35,618 bases of DNA from Erysipelotrichaceae bacterium. Its GTDB lineage: Bacteria > Bacillota_I > Bacilli_A > Erysipelotrichales > Erysipelotrichaceae. The stretch is taken from assembly GCA_009773735.1 (NCBI GenBank), contig WSYG01000013.1, positions 1 through 35,618 on the forward strand. The letters are read 5' to 3'. The notes beneath the pieces were generated by a model. It searched no databases, was not told where the DNA came from, and was given only the letters and a program-made list of their open reading frames with translations. Positions 1 through 8,347 of this stretch are shown here, piece by piece. The translations under genes and the position numbers were made by a program. Position 1 is the stretch's first letter, and every line of letters starts with the position of its first letter.

Positions 1-1160
1 TGTTTGATTTCATTCATGAAGGCTTCGAGTCGATCGAGGGCTTCTTTGATGTGTTGAAGGGAGTAAGAGTAAGAGAAGCGGACATAACCTTCTCCAGCTG
101 CCCCAAAGGCATTACCAGGGATGACCGCGACTTTTTTTGTTTGAAGCAAGGCACTACAGAAATCCATTGAACTTAAGCCTGAAGAACTGATATCTGGAAA
201 GGCATAAAAAGCACCAAGAGGCGTTGCGCAAGGCAAGCCCATTTTATTGAGTCGATCTACGACAAGTCTTCGTCTCATATCGTATTGATCACGCATATAC
301 TTGATATCATCATCTCCGTTTTTAAGGGCTTCGATACCAGCGAATTGTGAGATCGTTTGTGGACAAAGAATCGCATTGGCGTGATAAATGGCCATATTCT
401 TTAGGATTTCTGGACTTGAACATACAAAACCTAATCGCCAACCGGTCATTGCGTAAGCTTTTGAGAAACCGTTGATCAGGATTGTTTTTTCTTTCATTCC
501 AGCACATTGTGCAATCGAAGCGTGTTTAATTCCATAGATCAGTTCACTATAGATTTCATCCGATATCACCAGAATATCTTTATCACGTAGAACACAAGCA
601 ATGGCTTCATAATCTTCATGGGTCATGACTCCGCCTGTGGGATTACTGGGATAATTAAGCACCAAAACTTTTGTCTTATCGCTTATGGCAGAAGTAAGTG
701 CTTCTGCGGTCAATTTAAAGCCGTTGTCTGCGGTTGTTTTAATGGGTACTGCAACAGCACCACACATGATGATCAAAGGGACATAAGTGATATACGCGGG
801 TGTGATCAAAATAACTTCATCACCTGGATTAAGTAAAGCAACAAAAGCTGCTTCTAGAGCTTCTGAAGCTCCAACCGTCACCATGATTTCAGTACCAGGA
901 TCATAGTCTAAATGATGTTTACGACTCATGGTCGCTGAGATTTCTTTTCTTAAGGTAAGAAGACCTTTAGAAGGGGTATAAAAAGTCTTGCCTTGTTGGA
1001 TGGAATCGATGGCTGCTTGACGGATATGAAATGGGGTAGGGAAATCAGGTTCACCGACACTTAAAGATAAAATCGTAGGATCTGTCGCCAGCTCAAGGTA
1101 TTTGTGCAGCACACCTTCAGGGATCTGTGATAGCCTTTTATTAAATGTAATGGGACTCAT
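1..1160 (-). CDS. PLP-dependent class I/II aminotransferase (C-terminal end outside window)
   Basis: Read on the minus strand, an open frame begins with ATG at 1160-1158 and runs off the left edge after about 386 codons, so nearly the whole of a roughly 390-residue enzyme is present. It is a fold-type I aminotransferase: the N-terminal part has SVGEPDFPTP, the middle has NYPSNPTGG, and the pyridoxal-phosphate lysine lies in NGFSKAYAMTGWRLGF. Such enzymes swap an amino group between an amino acid and a 2-oxo acid in the cytoplasm; aspartate, alanine or aromatic substrates cannot be told apart here. The start overlaps the stop of the upstream Lrp-type regulator by ATGA, so the two are co-transcribed and the regulator probably senses an amino acid handled by this enzyme. 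The family is sure, the substrate is not. Confidence 0.93.
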   Translation of the reverse strand, partial: MSPITFNKRLSQIPEGVLHKYLELATDPTILSLSVGEPDFPTPFHIRQAAIDSIQQGKTFYTPSKGLLTLRKEISATMSRKHHLDYDPGTEIMVTVGASEALEAAFVALLNPGDEVILITPAYITYVPLIIMCGAVAVPIKTTADNGFKLTAEALTSAISDKTKVLVLNYPSNPTGGVMTHEDYEAIACVLRDKDILVISDEIYSELIYGIKHASIAQCAGMKEKTILINGFSKAYAMTGWRLGFVCSSPEILKNMAIYHANAILCPQTISQFAGIEALKNGDDDIKYMRDQYDMRRRLVVDRLNKMGLPCATPLGAFYAFPDISSSGLSSMDFCSALLQTKKVAVIPGNAFGAAGEGYVRFSYSYSLQHIKEALDRLEAFMNEIK

Positions 1161-1642
1161 TCGCTTTTTAGAGTAGAACGGATATCTTGAGTGCTGCCAT
1201 CTTCAAGCATGATGCCGTTTTCCTTATATTTATTTAAGATAAAATGGGTATTGGTCGATATGACAGAGTCCAAAGTCGCTAAGCGTTTGGCAACAAATGT
1301 AGCCACTTCTTGCATCGTCTTGCCTTTAACAAAAACCGCTAAATCATAATCTCCGGCCATAAGGTAAACACTGTCAACAGCTTCTAGGGCAACGACACGA
1401 TTGGCGATGTCTTGAAAGCCGAATTCTTTCATAGGGACAACTTTAAGTTCGATCATCGCATGAACTGGCGCTTGATCGATCTTGGATTCATTACATATCG
1501 TCAGATAGCCTTTGATGATGCCTTCATCTTCAAGCTTTTTGATTCTTAAGGCTGCCTCTGCTTCACTGATTCCAAGCATGACACCCAATTCTCGATGACT
1601 TAAACGAGCATTATTTCTCAATAAACTTAAGATCTTATCCAT
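1157..1642 (-). CDS. Lrp/AsnC family transcriptional regulator
   Basis: This is a feast/famine regulator of about 161 residues. An N-terminal winged helix-turn-helix (LLRNNARLSHRELGVMLGIS followed by KKLEDEGIIKGY) precedes an RAM/AsnC ligand-binding domain (AMIELKVVP, then VYLMAGDYDLAVFVKG). A longer frame starts with GTG at 1654, but I prefer ATG at 1642-1640: GAGG at 1652-1649 sits 6 nt before it, and the shorter protein starts at MDKILSLL as is usual in the family. It overlaps the downstream aminotransferase by ATGA, implying a shared transcript. Lrp-type proteins form octamers that bind promoter DNA in response to amino acids. An imperfect inverted repeat at 1685-1706 covers its own -35 region and suggests autoregulation. 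Confidence 0.93.
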   Translation of the reverse strand: MDKILSLLRNNARLSHRELGVMLGISEAEAALRIKKLEDEGIIKGYLTICNESKIDQAPVHAMIELKVVPMKEFGFQDIANRVVALEAVDSVYLMAGDYDLAVFVKGKTMQEVATFVAKRLATLDSVISTNTHFILNKYKENGIMLEDGSTQDIRSTLKSE

Positions 1643-1667
1643 TTTGGACCTCACTTATTCTATTCCT

Positions 1668-1706
1668 ATTATAAAGGATAAAGCACCGATTGAGGAGCTC
1701 ATCGGT
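1668..1706 (-). promoter_or_regulatory. Promoter of the lrp-aminotransferase operon with an inverted-repeat operator
   Basis: On the minus strand a perfect TATAAT lies at 1673-1668, about 26 nt before the ATG. No good -35 is visible. The place where it should be (1691-1696) is the centre of an imperfect inverted repeat: ACCGAT at 1685-1690 pairs with ATCGGT at 1701-1706, with an inner GAG/CTC pairing. A repeat centred on a weak -35 is a plausible autoregulatory Lrp site; that part is inference. Confidence 0.5.
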
Positions 1707-1777
1707 CATCTTAAGCATTAAAGAAGATTCAACCTTTAGATTCTCATGAGTTGTGTGCCGAATTTAATTCTATACGC

Positions 1778-1783
1778 TATAAT
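1778..1783 (+). promoter_or_regulatory. -10 element very close to the flippase start codon
   Basis: TATAAT lies 8 nt before the ATG at 1792. Transcription would start at about 1790, leaving almost no 5' leader, and no Shine-Dalgarno sequence can be seen. No convincing -35 stands at 17 nt; TTGTGT at 1751-1756 is 21 nt away. Confidence 0.45.
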
Positions 1784-1791
1784 AATATGGT

Positions 1792-3333
1792 ATGAAATTC
1801 AACATGACTGAACAGCGGATGTTGGCCGTCAACATTGGCTCCAGATTCTTCTCCTATACCATCAATATCGGTGTAAACTTCTTTCTTACCCCCTATATCG
1901 TTACAGCTTTAGGAGCTGCGACCTATGGATATATGGGGCTCGGTCAGAATTTTATCTCGTATATAGATATCTTTACTTTTATGACAGCTGGAACATTATT
2001 TAGATTTGTTATGATTGCTCATACACAAAAGAAACAAGATGATGTAAATTCTTTCTATTCTAATTCTTTCTTTTCAACATTGATTTATTTGACGACGTTG
2101 ATCATTCCGGTATCGTATGCGATTTATCGCCTGCAAGATTTCATTAAGGTCAATCCTGTCATTGTCAATGACGTTAAAATATTGTTTGTTTTACTGCTGA
2201 TCAATTTTATATTTAATACATTCTTTTTGATTTTTAGAACAGGAACTCAAATGGTCAATAAGATATATTTGATTTCCATCCGTGACTTTTTTGCGGTTAT
2301 TCTAGAGACCATACTCTTATTGAGCTTGTATGTCTTCTTTGAACCTAAGATCTATTATTTAGGGATCTCAGCGGTTGTCATATCTGGCATGACTTTAATC
2401 TATGACTACTCCATGTTGAAGCGTTTTGTGCCTTATGTTGAAATCAAAATCAAACATATCCAAATGGATAAGTTAAAGGAATTGATTAGCACAGGTTTCT
2501 ATTACATGGTTAAACAGTTCAGTGGTGTCTTACTGGTTGGTTTGGATTTGTTGTTTGCCAATACTTTTATTTCTGAATTGGCAATGGGACAATTGGCGAT
2601 CGCAAAGATCTTACCTAAAGCCATGCAGAGTTTCTTGTCTTTAGCGACAGGTTCATTTATCGTTATCTTTACGAAATTATATGCCCAGAGAAGAATGGAA
2701 CATTTGGTTGTTCAAGTTAAACGCGGGATCAAAGTATTGGGAACAGTGACCATGTTGCCCAATGTCATTTTGATTGTTTATGGGCTTCCTTTTTATAAAC
2801 TATGGATACCTGCACAAGATGTACAATTAATCTATGTTTTGTCGGTTACCACAGCTTTGGTTTTGGTCATGAACGGTTTGATGTTTCCACTGAATTCAAT
2901 CTTTACAGTGACCAACCGATTGAAGGTGAGTGCACTAGTTGGTATGTTGTATGGAATAATTTCAGCAGTAACAACATTATTATTTCTAGTCTTCACTGAT
3001 TTTGGAATCTATGCCATCGCTGGAGTATCAACTTTCTATGGACTGGTATTGCCTTTTGTGTTTGTAATGCCTTACGGTGCTTATTGTTTAGAACTGCCAA
3101 AGTTTGCATTCTTTCCACTCATGTTTCGTAGTTTGCTTACTTTTGGAACCTTGGTTGCCTTTGGATTTGGAATGAGCATGATCATCATGCCTAACACCTG
3201 GATCGAGTTGATCATATCTTGTGGTATCTTGGGGTTAGCCAGTATTGCACTAGTCTATTTCGTTTATTTCACCCAAGATGAACGCAAACATATCTTGTCT
3301 ATCTTTGGGATCAGAAACAAGAAGATCAATTAA
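1792..3333 (+). CDS. Polysaccharide/oligosaccharide flippase-like membrane protein (MOP superfamily)
   Basis: The 513-residue product is hydrophobic along its length, with about 12 to 14 predicted membrane segments, which is the usual size for Wzx/MurJ-type flippases of the MOP exporter superfamily. The N-terminus (GSRFFSYTINIGVNFFLTPYIV followed by LGAATYGYMGLG) is the typical opening of polysaccharide-biosynthesis flippases: a first helix, then a conserved A-x-Y-G turn. Such proteins move lipid-linked sugar units across the cytoplasmic membrane. No glycosyltransferase or polymerase gene stands nearby, so the gene is solitary and its cargo cannot be told; teichoic acid or lipid II-like substrates are equally possible. 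It ends at its own terminator. The start is unusual because no ribosome binding site precedes it and the -10 box is only 8 nt away. Confidence 0.82.
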   Translation: MKFNMTEQRMLAVNIGSRFFSYTINIGVNFFLTPYIVTALGAATYGYMGLGQNFISYIDIFTFMTAGTLFRFVMIAHTQKKQDDVNSFYSNSFFSTLIYLTTLIIPVSYAIYRLQDFIKVNPVIVNDVKILFVLLLINFIFNTFFLIFRTGTQMVNKIYLISIRDFFAVILETILLLSLYVFFEPKIYYLGISAVVISGMTLIYDYSMLKRFVPYVEIKIKHIQMDKLKELISTGFYYMVKQFSGVLLVGLDLLFANTFISELAMGQLAIAKILPKAMQSFLSLATGSFIVIFTKLYAQRRMEHLVVQVKRGIKVLGTVTMLPNVILIVYGLPFYKLWIPAQDVQLIYVLSVTTALVLVMNGLMFPLNSIFTVTNRLKVSALVGMLYGIISAVTTLLFLVFTDFGIYAIAGVSTFYGLVLPFVFVMPYGAYCLELPKFAFFPLMFRSLLTFGTLVAFGFGMSMIIMPNTWIELIISCGILGLASIALVYFVYFTQDERKHILSIFGIRNKKIN

Positions 3334-3335
3334 AT

Positions 3336-3371
3336 AACCCAGAATCTGATGATGAAAGACCTGGGTTTTTT
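3336..3371 (+). terminator. Rho-independent terminator after the flippase gene
   Basis: AACCCAG at 3336-3342 pairs with CTGGGTT at 3361-3367, followed by a T run to 3371. The loop is long (18 nt), so it is of medium strength. Confidence 0.7.
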
Positions 3372-3390
3372 ATATCTGAATATGTAGGTG

Positions 3391-3449
3391 TGATTGTGTC
3401 AGCTTGAGTGAAATAGGTTCAGTAAAAATGCAAAAATATGACACAATCA
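3391..3449. repeat. 11-bp perfect inverted repeat upstream of the methyltransferase-GH3 operon
   Basis: TGATTGTGTCA at 3391-3401 is repeated perfectly inverted as TGACACAATCA at 3439-3449, with 37 nt between the arms. No T run follows, so a terminator is unlikely. The core ATTGTGT occurs a third time at 3529-3535 inside the next promoter, which argues for a protein-binding site. Confidence 0.6.
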
Positions 3450-3524
3450 TCAGCGTTGTCTATGATGACTTAATAATCTCTTTTAAATTAAGCGTTTTTT
3501 GATGTAAATGTTATGAAAACCCTA

Positions 3525-3554
3525 TTGTATTGTGTTTCAGAAGGGGTGTATAAT
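3525..3554 (+). promoter_or_regulatory. Promoter of the methyltransferase-GH3-HD-GYP operon
   Basis: TTGTAT at 3525-3530 and TATAAT at 3549-3554 are separated by 18 nt. The ATG follows 26 nt after the -10, with GAGGGG as ribosome binding site. ATTGTGT at 3529-3535 overlaps the -35 and the spacer. Confidence 0.7.
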
Positions 3555-3580
3555 AAAAATACACACTTTGAGGGGAACTC

Positions 3581-4150
3581 ATGAGTCCAATTTTGTTAGG
3601 TGTTTTTGCTTTCTTCATATTGACCATGTTTGACTTCAATAAGCTGAAAATGCTTCACCCTCTTTTAAACGGTCTATTCGCGGTAGGTGTCATCACCTTA
3701 ATCGTCGCAACTGCCCTTATCGTAACTGATAAAAAACCTTTGTTTACGTTTAATGCTCAACCCTTGTTTTGGATCATTTCCATACTTGGTTTGATAGAGA
3801 TGATCTATGCTTTATTCTTTGCTTTACCCTTTGAGAAGACCTATGTAAAAACAAAAGAAGCTTCCCAGATCGTGACCAGTGGCTTGTATGCGCTATGTCG
3901 TCATCCTGGAGTTTGGGGTTTCTTTCTAGCCACATTGTTTGGGGCTTTGGCTCTAGGGAATGGGACGTTGTTGGTTGCGGCTTTGGTTTGGACATTGATG
4001 GATATCCTACATGTATATATACAAGACAAAGTATTTTTCGTCAAGACACTACAAGGATACACTCGATATAAGGAGACGACCCCCTTTCTGTTTTTTGGAA
4101 CCAAAGAACTTAAGAGGACCTTCAGCACGCTGGGGAAAGAGAAAACATGA
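3581..4150 (+). CDS. Isoprenylcysteine carboxyl methyltransferase-like integral membrane protein
   Basis: This 189-residue membrane protein has about five hydrophobic helices. Its C-terminal half carries the pattern of the ICMT/phospholipid methyltransferase superfamily: GLYALCRHPGVWGF, with R-H-P at residues 107-109, and near the end a Y-x-x-Y-x-x-x-TPFLFFG segment. In that family these residues bind S-adenosylmethionine and the methyl acceptor at the membrane face. Bacterial members act on varied lipids or small hydrophobic acids and mostly have unknown substrates. It is the first gene of a three-gene operon, with GAGGGG placed before the ATG, and its stop overlaps the GH3 start by ATGA. 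The neighbour activates a carboxylic acid, so a methylated acyl product is conceivable but unproved. Confidence 0.75.
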   Translation: MSPILLGVFAFFILTMFDFNKLKMLHPLLNGLFAVGVITLIVATALIVTDKKPLFTFNAQPLFWIISILGLIEMIYALFFALPFEKTYVKTKEASQIVTSGLYALCRHPGVWGFFLATLFGALALGNGTLLVAALVWTLMDILHVYIQDKVFFVKTLQGYTRYKETTPFLFFGTKELKRTFSTLGKEKT

Positions 4151-5757
4151 ATTTTGACGAGTTGTTGAAAGCCAAAAAACATGATGAAATATGGGCTCGC
4201 TATTGCGGGTTCTTAGACTTGTCGGTCCAAGGATTCATGGACATCCAAAACAGTTTATTGATGGAACAAATCGGTCTTTTCAGTAAGAGTGAATTGGGTA
4301 AGAAAATCCTTAATGGTAAACATCCTAGAACCATCGCTGAATTCAGACAGATGTGTCCTTTAACGGAATATGATGATTATGCGGATATCTTATTGAGCAA
4401 AGATGAAAAAATGTTACCTGCTAAACCCGTGGTTTGGATCGAAACAACGTGGGAAGGCGGAAAAGCACCTGTTAAGGTTGCTCCGTATTCTGAAGGCATG
4501 GTAGAAAACTATAAAGATGCTTGTTTAGCATGCATCATTTTAGCTTCTAGTAAAGCCAGAGGTCAATTTGATCTACAAGTCGGCATGAATTTCTTAAACG
4601 GAATGGCCCCGTTACCTTATCTTACAGGTTTATTACCGGATGTTTTAGCAGGCGAGTATAGTGTTAATTTCTTTCCGCCAGCTAAAGAAGGCAATGCGAT
4701 GGGCTTTGGCCAACGTAATAAAGAAGGCTTTAAGATGGGCCTTCAACAGGGATTAGATCTATTCTATGGATTATCCAGCGTCATCGTTAGGATGAGCGAA
4801 CAATTCATCGAAGGTAATAAGGGTTCTTCGAAAGTTAAACTTGGAAATTTTAAACTGAGTCGTTTGGCGACCTACGCAAAAGCAAAAATGGTTGCTAAAG
4901 CACAAAATCGTCCTGTTTATCCAAAAGATGTTTTCAATCTCAAAGGTTTTGTTTGTATCGGCACAGATACCTTACATTTTAAAAAGAAAATTGAACAGTA
5001 TTGGGGCATTCGACCACTAGAAGTATTTGGTGGAACCGAAGTCACATGTATCGCCATTGAATCTTGGGTCAAAGATGGTTTGATTCTTTTACCTAATGTA
5101 TGCTTCTATGAATTTATCCCGATGAGTGAATTCTATAAGAATCTTGAGAATCCAAATCATCAGTGTAAGACGTATACTTTAGATGAAATTAAAGAAGATG
5201 AATACTATGAACTCGTTATCACCACCTTTAAAGGTGGAGCTTTTGCGCGTTATCGTGTCGGTGATATCTTTAAATACGAAATTGGATCAGCTAAAAATGA
5301 TGGGGTCGTTTTACCACATTTCAGATACATCGATCGCGTAGACCCAGTTATTGATTTGGCAGGATTTACACGCATCACAGAAGCTACGATTCGTGAAGCA
5401 ATTACCTTATCTCATTTACACATCGATGCTTGGTTTGCGCGCAAGTGTTATGACTCTCAAGCTCGTCCATACATCAATTTAACCTGTGAAATCAATCATC
5501 CTCAAAATGAGCCGGGAATCGACAATGCAGATTTGATCAAAGAACAACTCGAGATCTATTTTAAATACATCGACAGTGATTATGCCAATCTTTATAAAAT
5601 GTTAGGAATCGAACCGTTAAAAGTAACGATCATTCCTTCAGGGACTTTGGCTAAATATCAATCAACCATTGCTCATCCAATGCAAAAGGTCAATCCTAAC
5701 CATTTCGATGAAGTTGAAGTTATGAAACTTGCTTTCGGACAAGGATCACGCTCATGA
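4147..5757 (+). CDS. GH3 family acyl-adenylating protein (GH3 auxin-responsive promoter family)
   Basis: The 536-residue product matches the GH3 family, relatives of acyl-CoA ligases that in plants activate carboxylic acids with ATP and join them to amino acids. Visible landmarks are FGGTEV (about residues 294-299), where plant enzymes have a conserved S-S-E turn, and YELVITTFKGGAFARYRVGDIFK-like sequence around residues 350-376 with R-Y-R-V-G-D at 368-373, the hallmark of the family. The N-terminal phosphate-binding loop is altered: around residues 98-115 one reads TTWEGGKAPVKVAPYSE instead of the usual S-S-G-T-T-x-G-x-x-K. Whether it still uses ATP is therefore open. It overlaps both neighbours by ATGA. 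The substrate in bacteria is unknown. Confidence 0.85.
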   Translation: MNFDELLKAKKHDEIWARYCGFLDLSVQGFMDIQNSLLMEQIGLFSKSELGKKILNGKHPRTIAEFRQMCPLTEYDDYADILLSKDEKMLPAKPVVWIETTWEGGKAPVKVAPYSEGMVENYKDACLACIILASSKARGQFDLQVGMNFLNGMAPLPYLTGLLPDVLAGEYSVNFFPPAKEGNAMGFGQRNKEGFKMGLQQGLDLFYGLSSVIVRMSEQFIEGNKGSSKVKLGNFKLSRLATYAKAKMVAKAQNRPVYPKDVFNLKGFVCIGTDTLHFKKKIEQYWGIRPLEVFGGTEVTCIAIESWVKDGLILLPNVCFYEFIPMSEFYKNLENPNHQCKTYTLDEIKEDEYYELVITTFKGGAFARYRVGDIFKYEIGSAKNDGVVLPHFRYIDRVDPVIDLAGFTRITEATIREAITLSHLHIDAWFARKCYDSQARPYINLTCEINHPQNEPGIDNADLIKEQLEIYFKYIDSDYANLYKMLGIEPLKVTIIPSGTLAKYQSTIAHPMQKVNPNHFDEVEVMKLAFGQGSRS

Positions 5758-8318
5758 TGGACCAAATTTACGAGACCATCTATTGGGGTATCCCAATCCT
5801 ATCTTTGATTTTCTCATTCTCGATCTTCGTTATTTTAGCCCTGTCTAAAAAAGATTTGACCATCAAATCATTTATGTTGATGATGGCATCGATGACAGTA
5901 TGGTCTTTCTCGACTTTGATGATGAAACTTAACGTAACACCAGGTACTTTATTCTGGCAGCGTACGATGGTTGCAGCATTGATGATGATTCCGTATACAG
6001 GCTACATCTTCTTTACAGTGTTCATTCATATGAAACGTTATATCTCATTATTGTTGTGGGGAATATTGGAAGTCGCGATGCAAATCGTCAATATCCTGGG
6101 TTATACCACCATATCTGCGGTTATGGTCAAGATTCCAACTTCACCTTTTATTGAGTTGAATTATTCCTTGGGTCTTGGAGCCTATGTTTCCTATGTGTTG
6201 ATTTTTGCCTTACTACTCTCATGTTTGTTCTTAGCTCAACGTGAGTATCGCAAATCAAGATACATGGGTGGCTTAAAGAATGTCATGGTCGCGTTGTTTA
6301 TCATCTTCATCGGGATTGGGGCCAACTTGGTACCAGTCATCGGGAAATGGCCAATTGACTTCTTTGCGGGTAGTATTGCATCCTTATTCATCATGTATGC
6401 GATTTATCGCAACCGTGTCTTGGAATTAAAGTTTGTTATCACCAAGGCCGTTATCTTTACCATGTTGCTAACTGCGATCACCATCGGCAGTATTTTTGCT
6501 GTAAATGGTTTGATCACATTCTTCAACCAACTCAATACAGGACTCGACAACAATTTGTTCATCCTGATTGTAACCTTTGTATCCTTATTGATTTTCCAAC
6601 CTTTGTTTAAAGTTATTTATTCATTGGTCAACAACATATTCTATAAAGAAGAAAAAGTTAGAGAAGCACGAATTGCCAGCTTTACCCGTCAGATTGCCAA
6701 TAATTTGGAACTTAGCAAAATCATCGATAGTTTGATGAGTGCTGTGTCTGATGTCAGCGGCAATGCACGCAATTATCTATTCTTGAAAGATGATGTTAGT
6801 GGAAACTATTCTTTCTATGCTTCTTCACGCAAACTGGAAAGTGTTTCATTTGAAATCAATGTGACTCATCCATTCGTGTTGTGGTTCAAACAATATGATG
6901 AATTGATCAACGGGAAATCCTTGGATACCAATGCCTTCTTTAAGACCATGTGGGACCAAGATCGCAGAGCTTTAAATGGTATCTTATTTGAAACAGCTGT
7001 ACCATTAAAATCCAATGGCAAACTGATCGGTCTACTTCTGATGTGTCATAAGGATACGCATTCTATTCGTGATATCCCTCAAACCGATCAGATCAACATG
7101 GTTTGTATGACTGCTTCTATTGCGATCGCCAATGCGATCTTGTTTGAAAAAGCACGTGAAGAAGCCACTGTTGATGCCTTGACCAATACCTTTAACCATC
7201 GTTACTTCATGGATTACTTGATCGATGTGACCAGTCAATCTAAAACCAATAACGTTTCGTTGGCTCTGTGTGGAATTGACATGTTTAATGTATACAATGA
7301 TTTATATGGGCACTATGCTGGAGATACCGCATTGACCAAACTTGCTTCTAAGATTAAGCAAGTCGTTGGGGACAGTGGTTTGGTGTGTCGTTATGTCGGA
7401 GATATCTTCGCTATTGTTTTACCAAATACAGATACTAAGAAAGCCTATGATTTGATGGAAAAGATCCGTGTCGTCATTGAACAGACATCCGTATCTGCAC
7501 CAGATGAATCAGCTCGACAACTCACTGTAAGCTGTGGATTATGTACTTATCCATCCCAAGCAGCCGATGATAAATTGTTGCTGAAGAATGCTGGATTGGC
7601 TTTGATTGAAGCCAAGCGTGGCGGACGTAATAAGACTGTACTCTTTAATTCAGCCATCAATGAAGATTCTAAAGAAGGCATTGCCTTGGACGAGAATCAA
7701 TTGGCGACTGTATATGCCTTGACTGCCACCATCGATGCGAAAGACCATGTTACTTTCGGTCATTCACAACGTGTTGCGAAATATGCTACTGCAATTGCTG
7801 AAGCTTCGGGTGCTAAACCTTCGGAAGTTGAAATCATACGGTTGGCTTCATTGCTTCATGATATCGGTAAAATCGGTGTTCCTGAAAATGTATTGACCAA
7901 GACCAGTCGTTTGACCACAGAAGAATATGAAACCATGAAGAAGCATGTTGATCTATCGATCACCATCATCAAATATTTGCCTTCATTCTCAAAAGTTATT
8001 CCTAGCGTTATTGGTCACCATGAGCGTTGGGACGGCAAAGGCTATCCACGAAAGATTGCCGGCGAAAGTATTCCTTTCGGAGCCAGATGCATTGCCTTAG
8101 CTGATGCCTTCGATGCGATCACGTCTGATCGTCAATACAAGATGAACCAAGACATCGATTACGCACTTAATGAAATCAAACGTAATGCTGGGACTCAGTT
8201 TGATCCCGAGTTGACCACCATCTTCATTGAACTCATCACCAGTGGAAAGATCATTGTTGAACCGACGCGTACAAATATTTATACCATCGACAGTTTCCTC
8301 GAAAGACCCGTTAATTAA
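5754..8318 (+). CDS. Membrane GAF / degenerate GGDEF / HD-GYP protein (probable c-di-GMP phosphodiesterase)
   Basis: The 854-residue protein starts with about nine membrane helices (residues 1-295) resembling the 7TM region of some histidine kinases. A GAF-like region follows (about 310-460), then a GGDEF domain (from about 466), then an HD-GYP domain (about 660-850). The GGDEF signature is broken: the active loop reads CRYVGDIFAIVLP near residues 543-555, so V-G-D-I-F replaces G-G-D-E-F and cyclase activity is unlikely. The HD-GYP domain is intact, with LLHDIGKIGVPE (H-D near 701-702), GHHERWDGKGYP near 753-764, and AGTQFDP. Such domains hydrolyse cyclic di-GMP. The degenerate GGDEF may bind GTP as an allosteric signal. 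It overlaps the GH3 gene by ATGA and ends at a terminator. Confidence 0.93.
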   Translation: MMDQIYETIYWGIPILSLIFSFSIFVILALSKKDLTIKSFMLMMASMTVWSFSTLMMKLNVTPGTLFWQRTMVAALMMIPYTGYIFFTVFIHMKRYISLLLWGILEVAMQIVNILGYTTISAVMVKIPTSPFIELNYSLGLGAYVSYVLIFALLLSCLFLAQREYRKSRYMGGLKNVMVALFIIFIGIGANLVPVIGKWPIDFFAGSIASLFIMYAIYRNRVLELKFVITKAVIFTMLLTAITIGSIFAVNGLITFFNQLNTGLDNNLFILIVTFVSLLIFQPLFKVIYSLVNNIFYKEEKVREARIASFTRQIANNLELSKIIDSLMSAVSDVSGNARNYLFLKDDVSGNYSFYASSRKLESVSFEINVTHPFVLWFKQYDELINGKSLDTNAFFKTMWDQDRRALNGILFETAVPLKSNGKLIGLLLMCHKDTHSIRDIPQTDQINMVCMTASIAIANAILFEKAREEATVDALTNTFNHRYFMDYLIDVTSQSKTNNVSLALCGIDMFNVYNDLYGHYAGDTALTKLASKIKQVVGDSGLVCRYVGDIFAIVLPNTDTKKAYDLMEKIRVVIEQTSVSAPDESARQLTVSCGLCTYPSQAADDKLLLKNAGLALIEAKRGGRNKTVLFNSAINEDSKEGIALDENQLATVYALTATIDAKDHVTFGHSQRVAKYATAIAEASGAKPSEVEIIRLASLLHDIGKIGVPENVLTKTSRLTTEEYETMKKHVDLSITIIKYLPSFSKVIPSVIGHHERWDGKGYPRKIAGESIPFGARCIALADAFDAITSDRQYKMNQDIDYALNEIKRNAGTQFDPELTTIFIELITSGKIIVEPTRTNIYTIDSFLERPVN

Positions 8319-8329
8319 GACGGGTTTTT
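8306..8329 (+). terminator. Terminator overlapping the end of the HD-GYP gene
   Basis: ACCCGT at 8306-8311 pairs with ACGGGT at 8320-8325, followed by T residues to 8329. The stop codon lies within the loop. Confidence 0.75.
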
Positions 8330-8347
8330 CTTTGTATAAAAAAGGAA

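Noticed and set aside
618-836. Small plus-strand frame inside the aminotransferase gene
   Set aside because: It runs opposite to a well-conserved coding frame and its product has no recognisable features.
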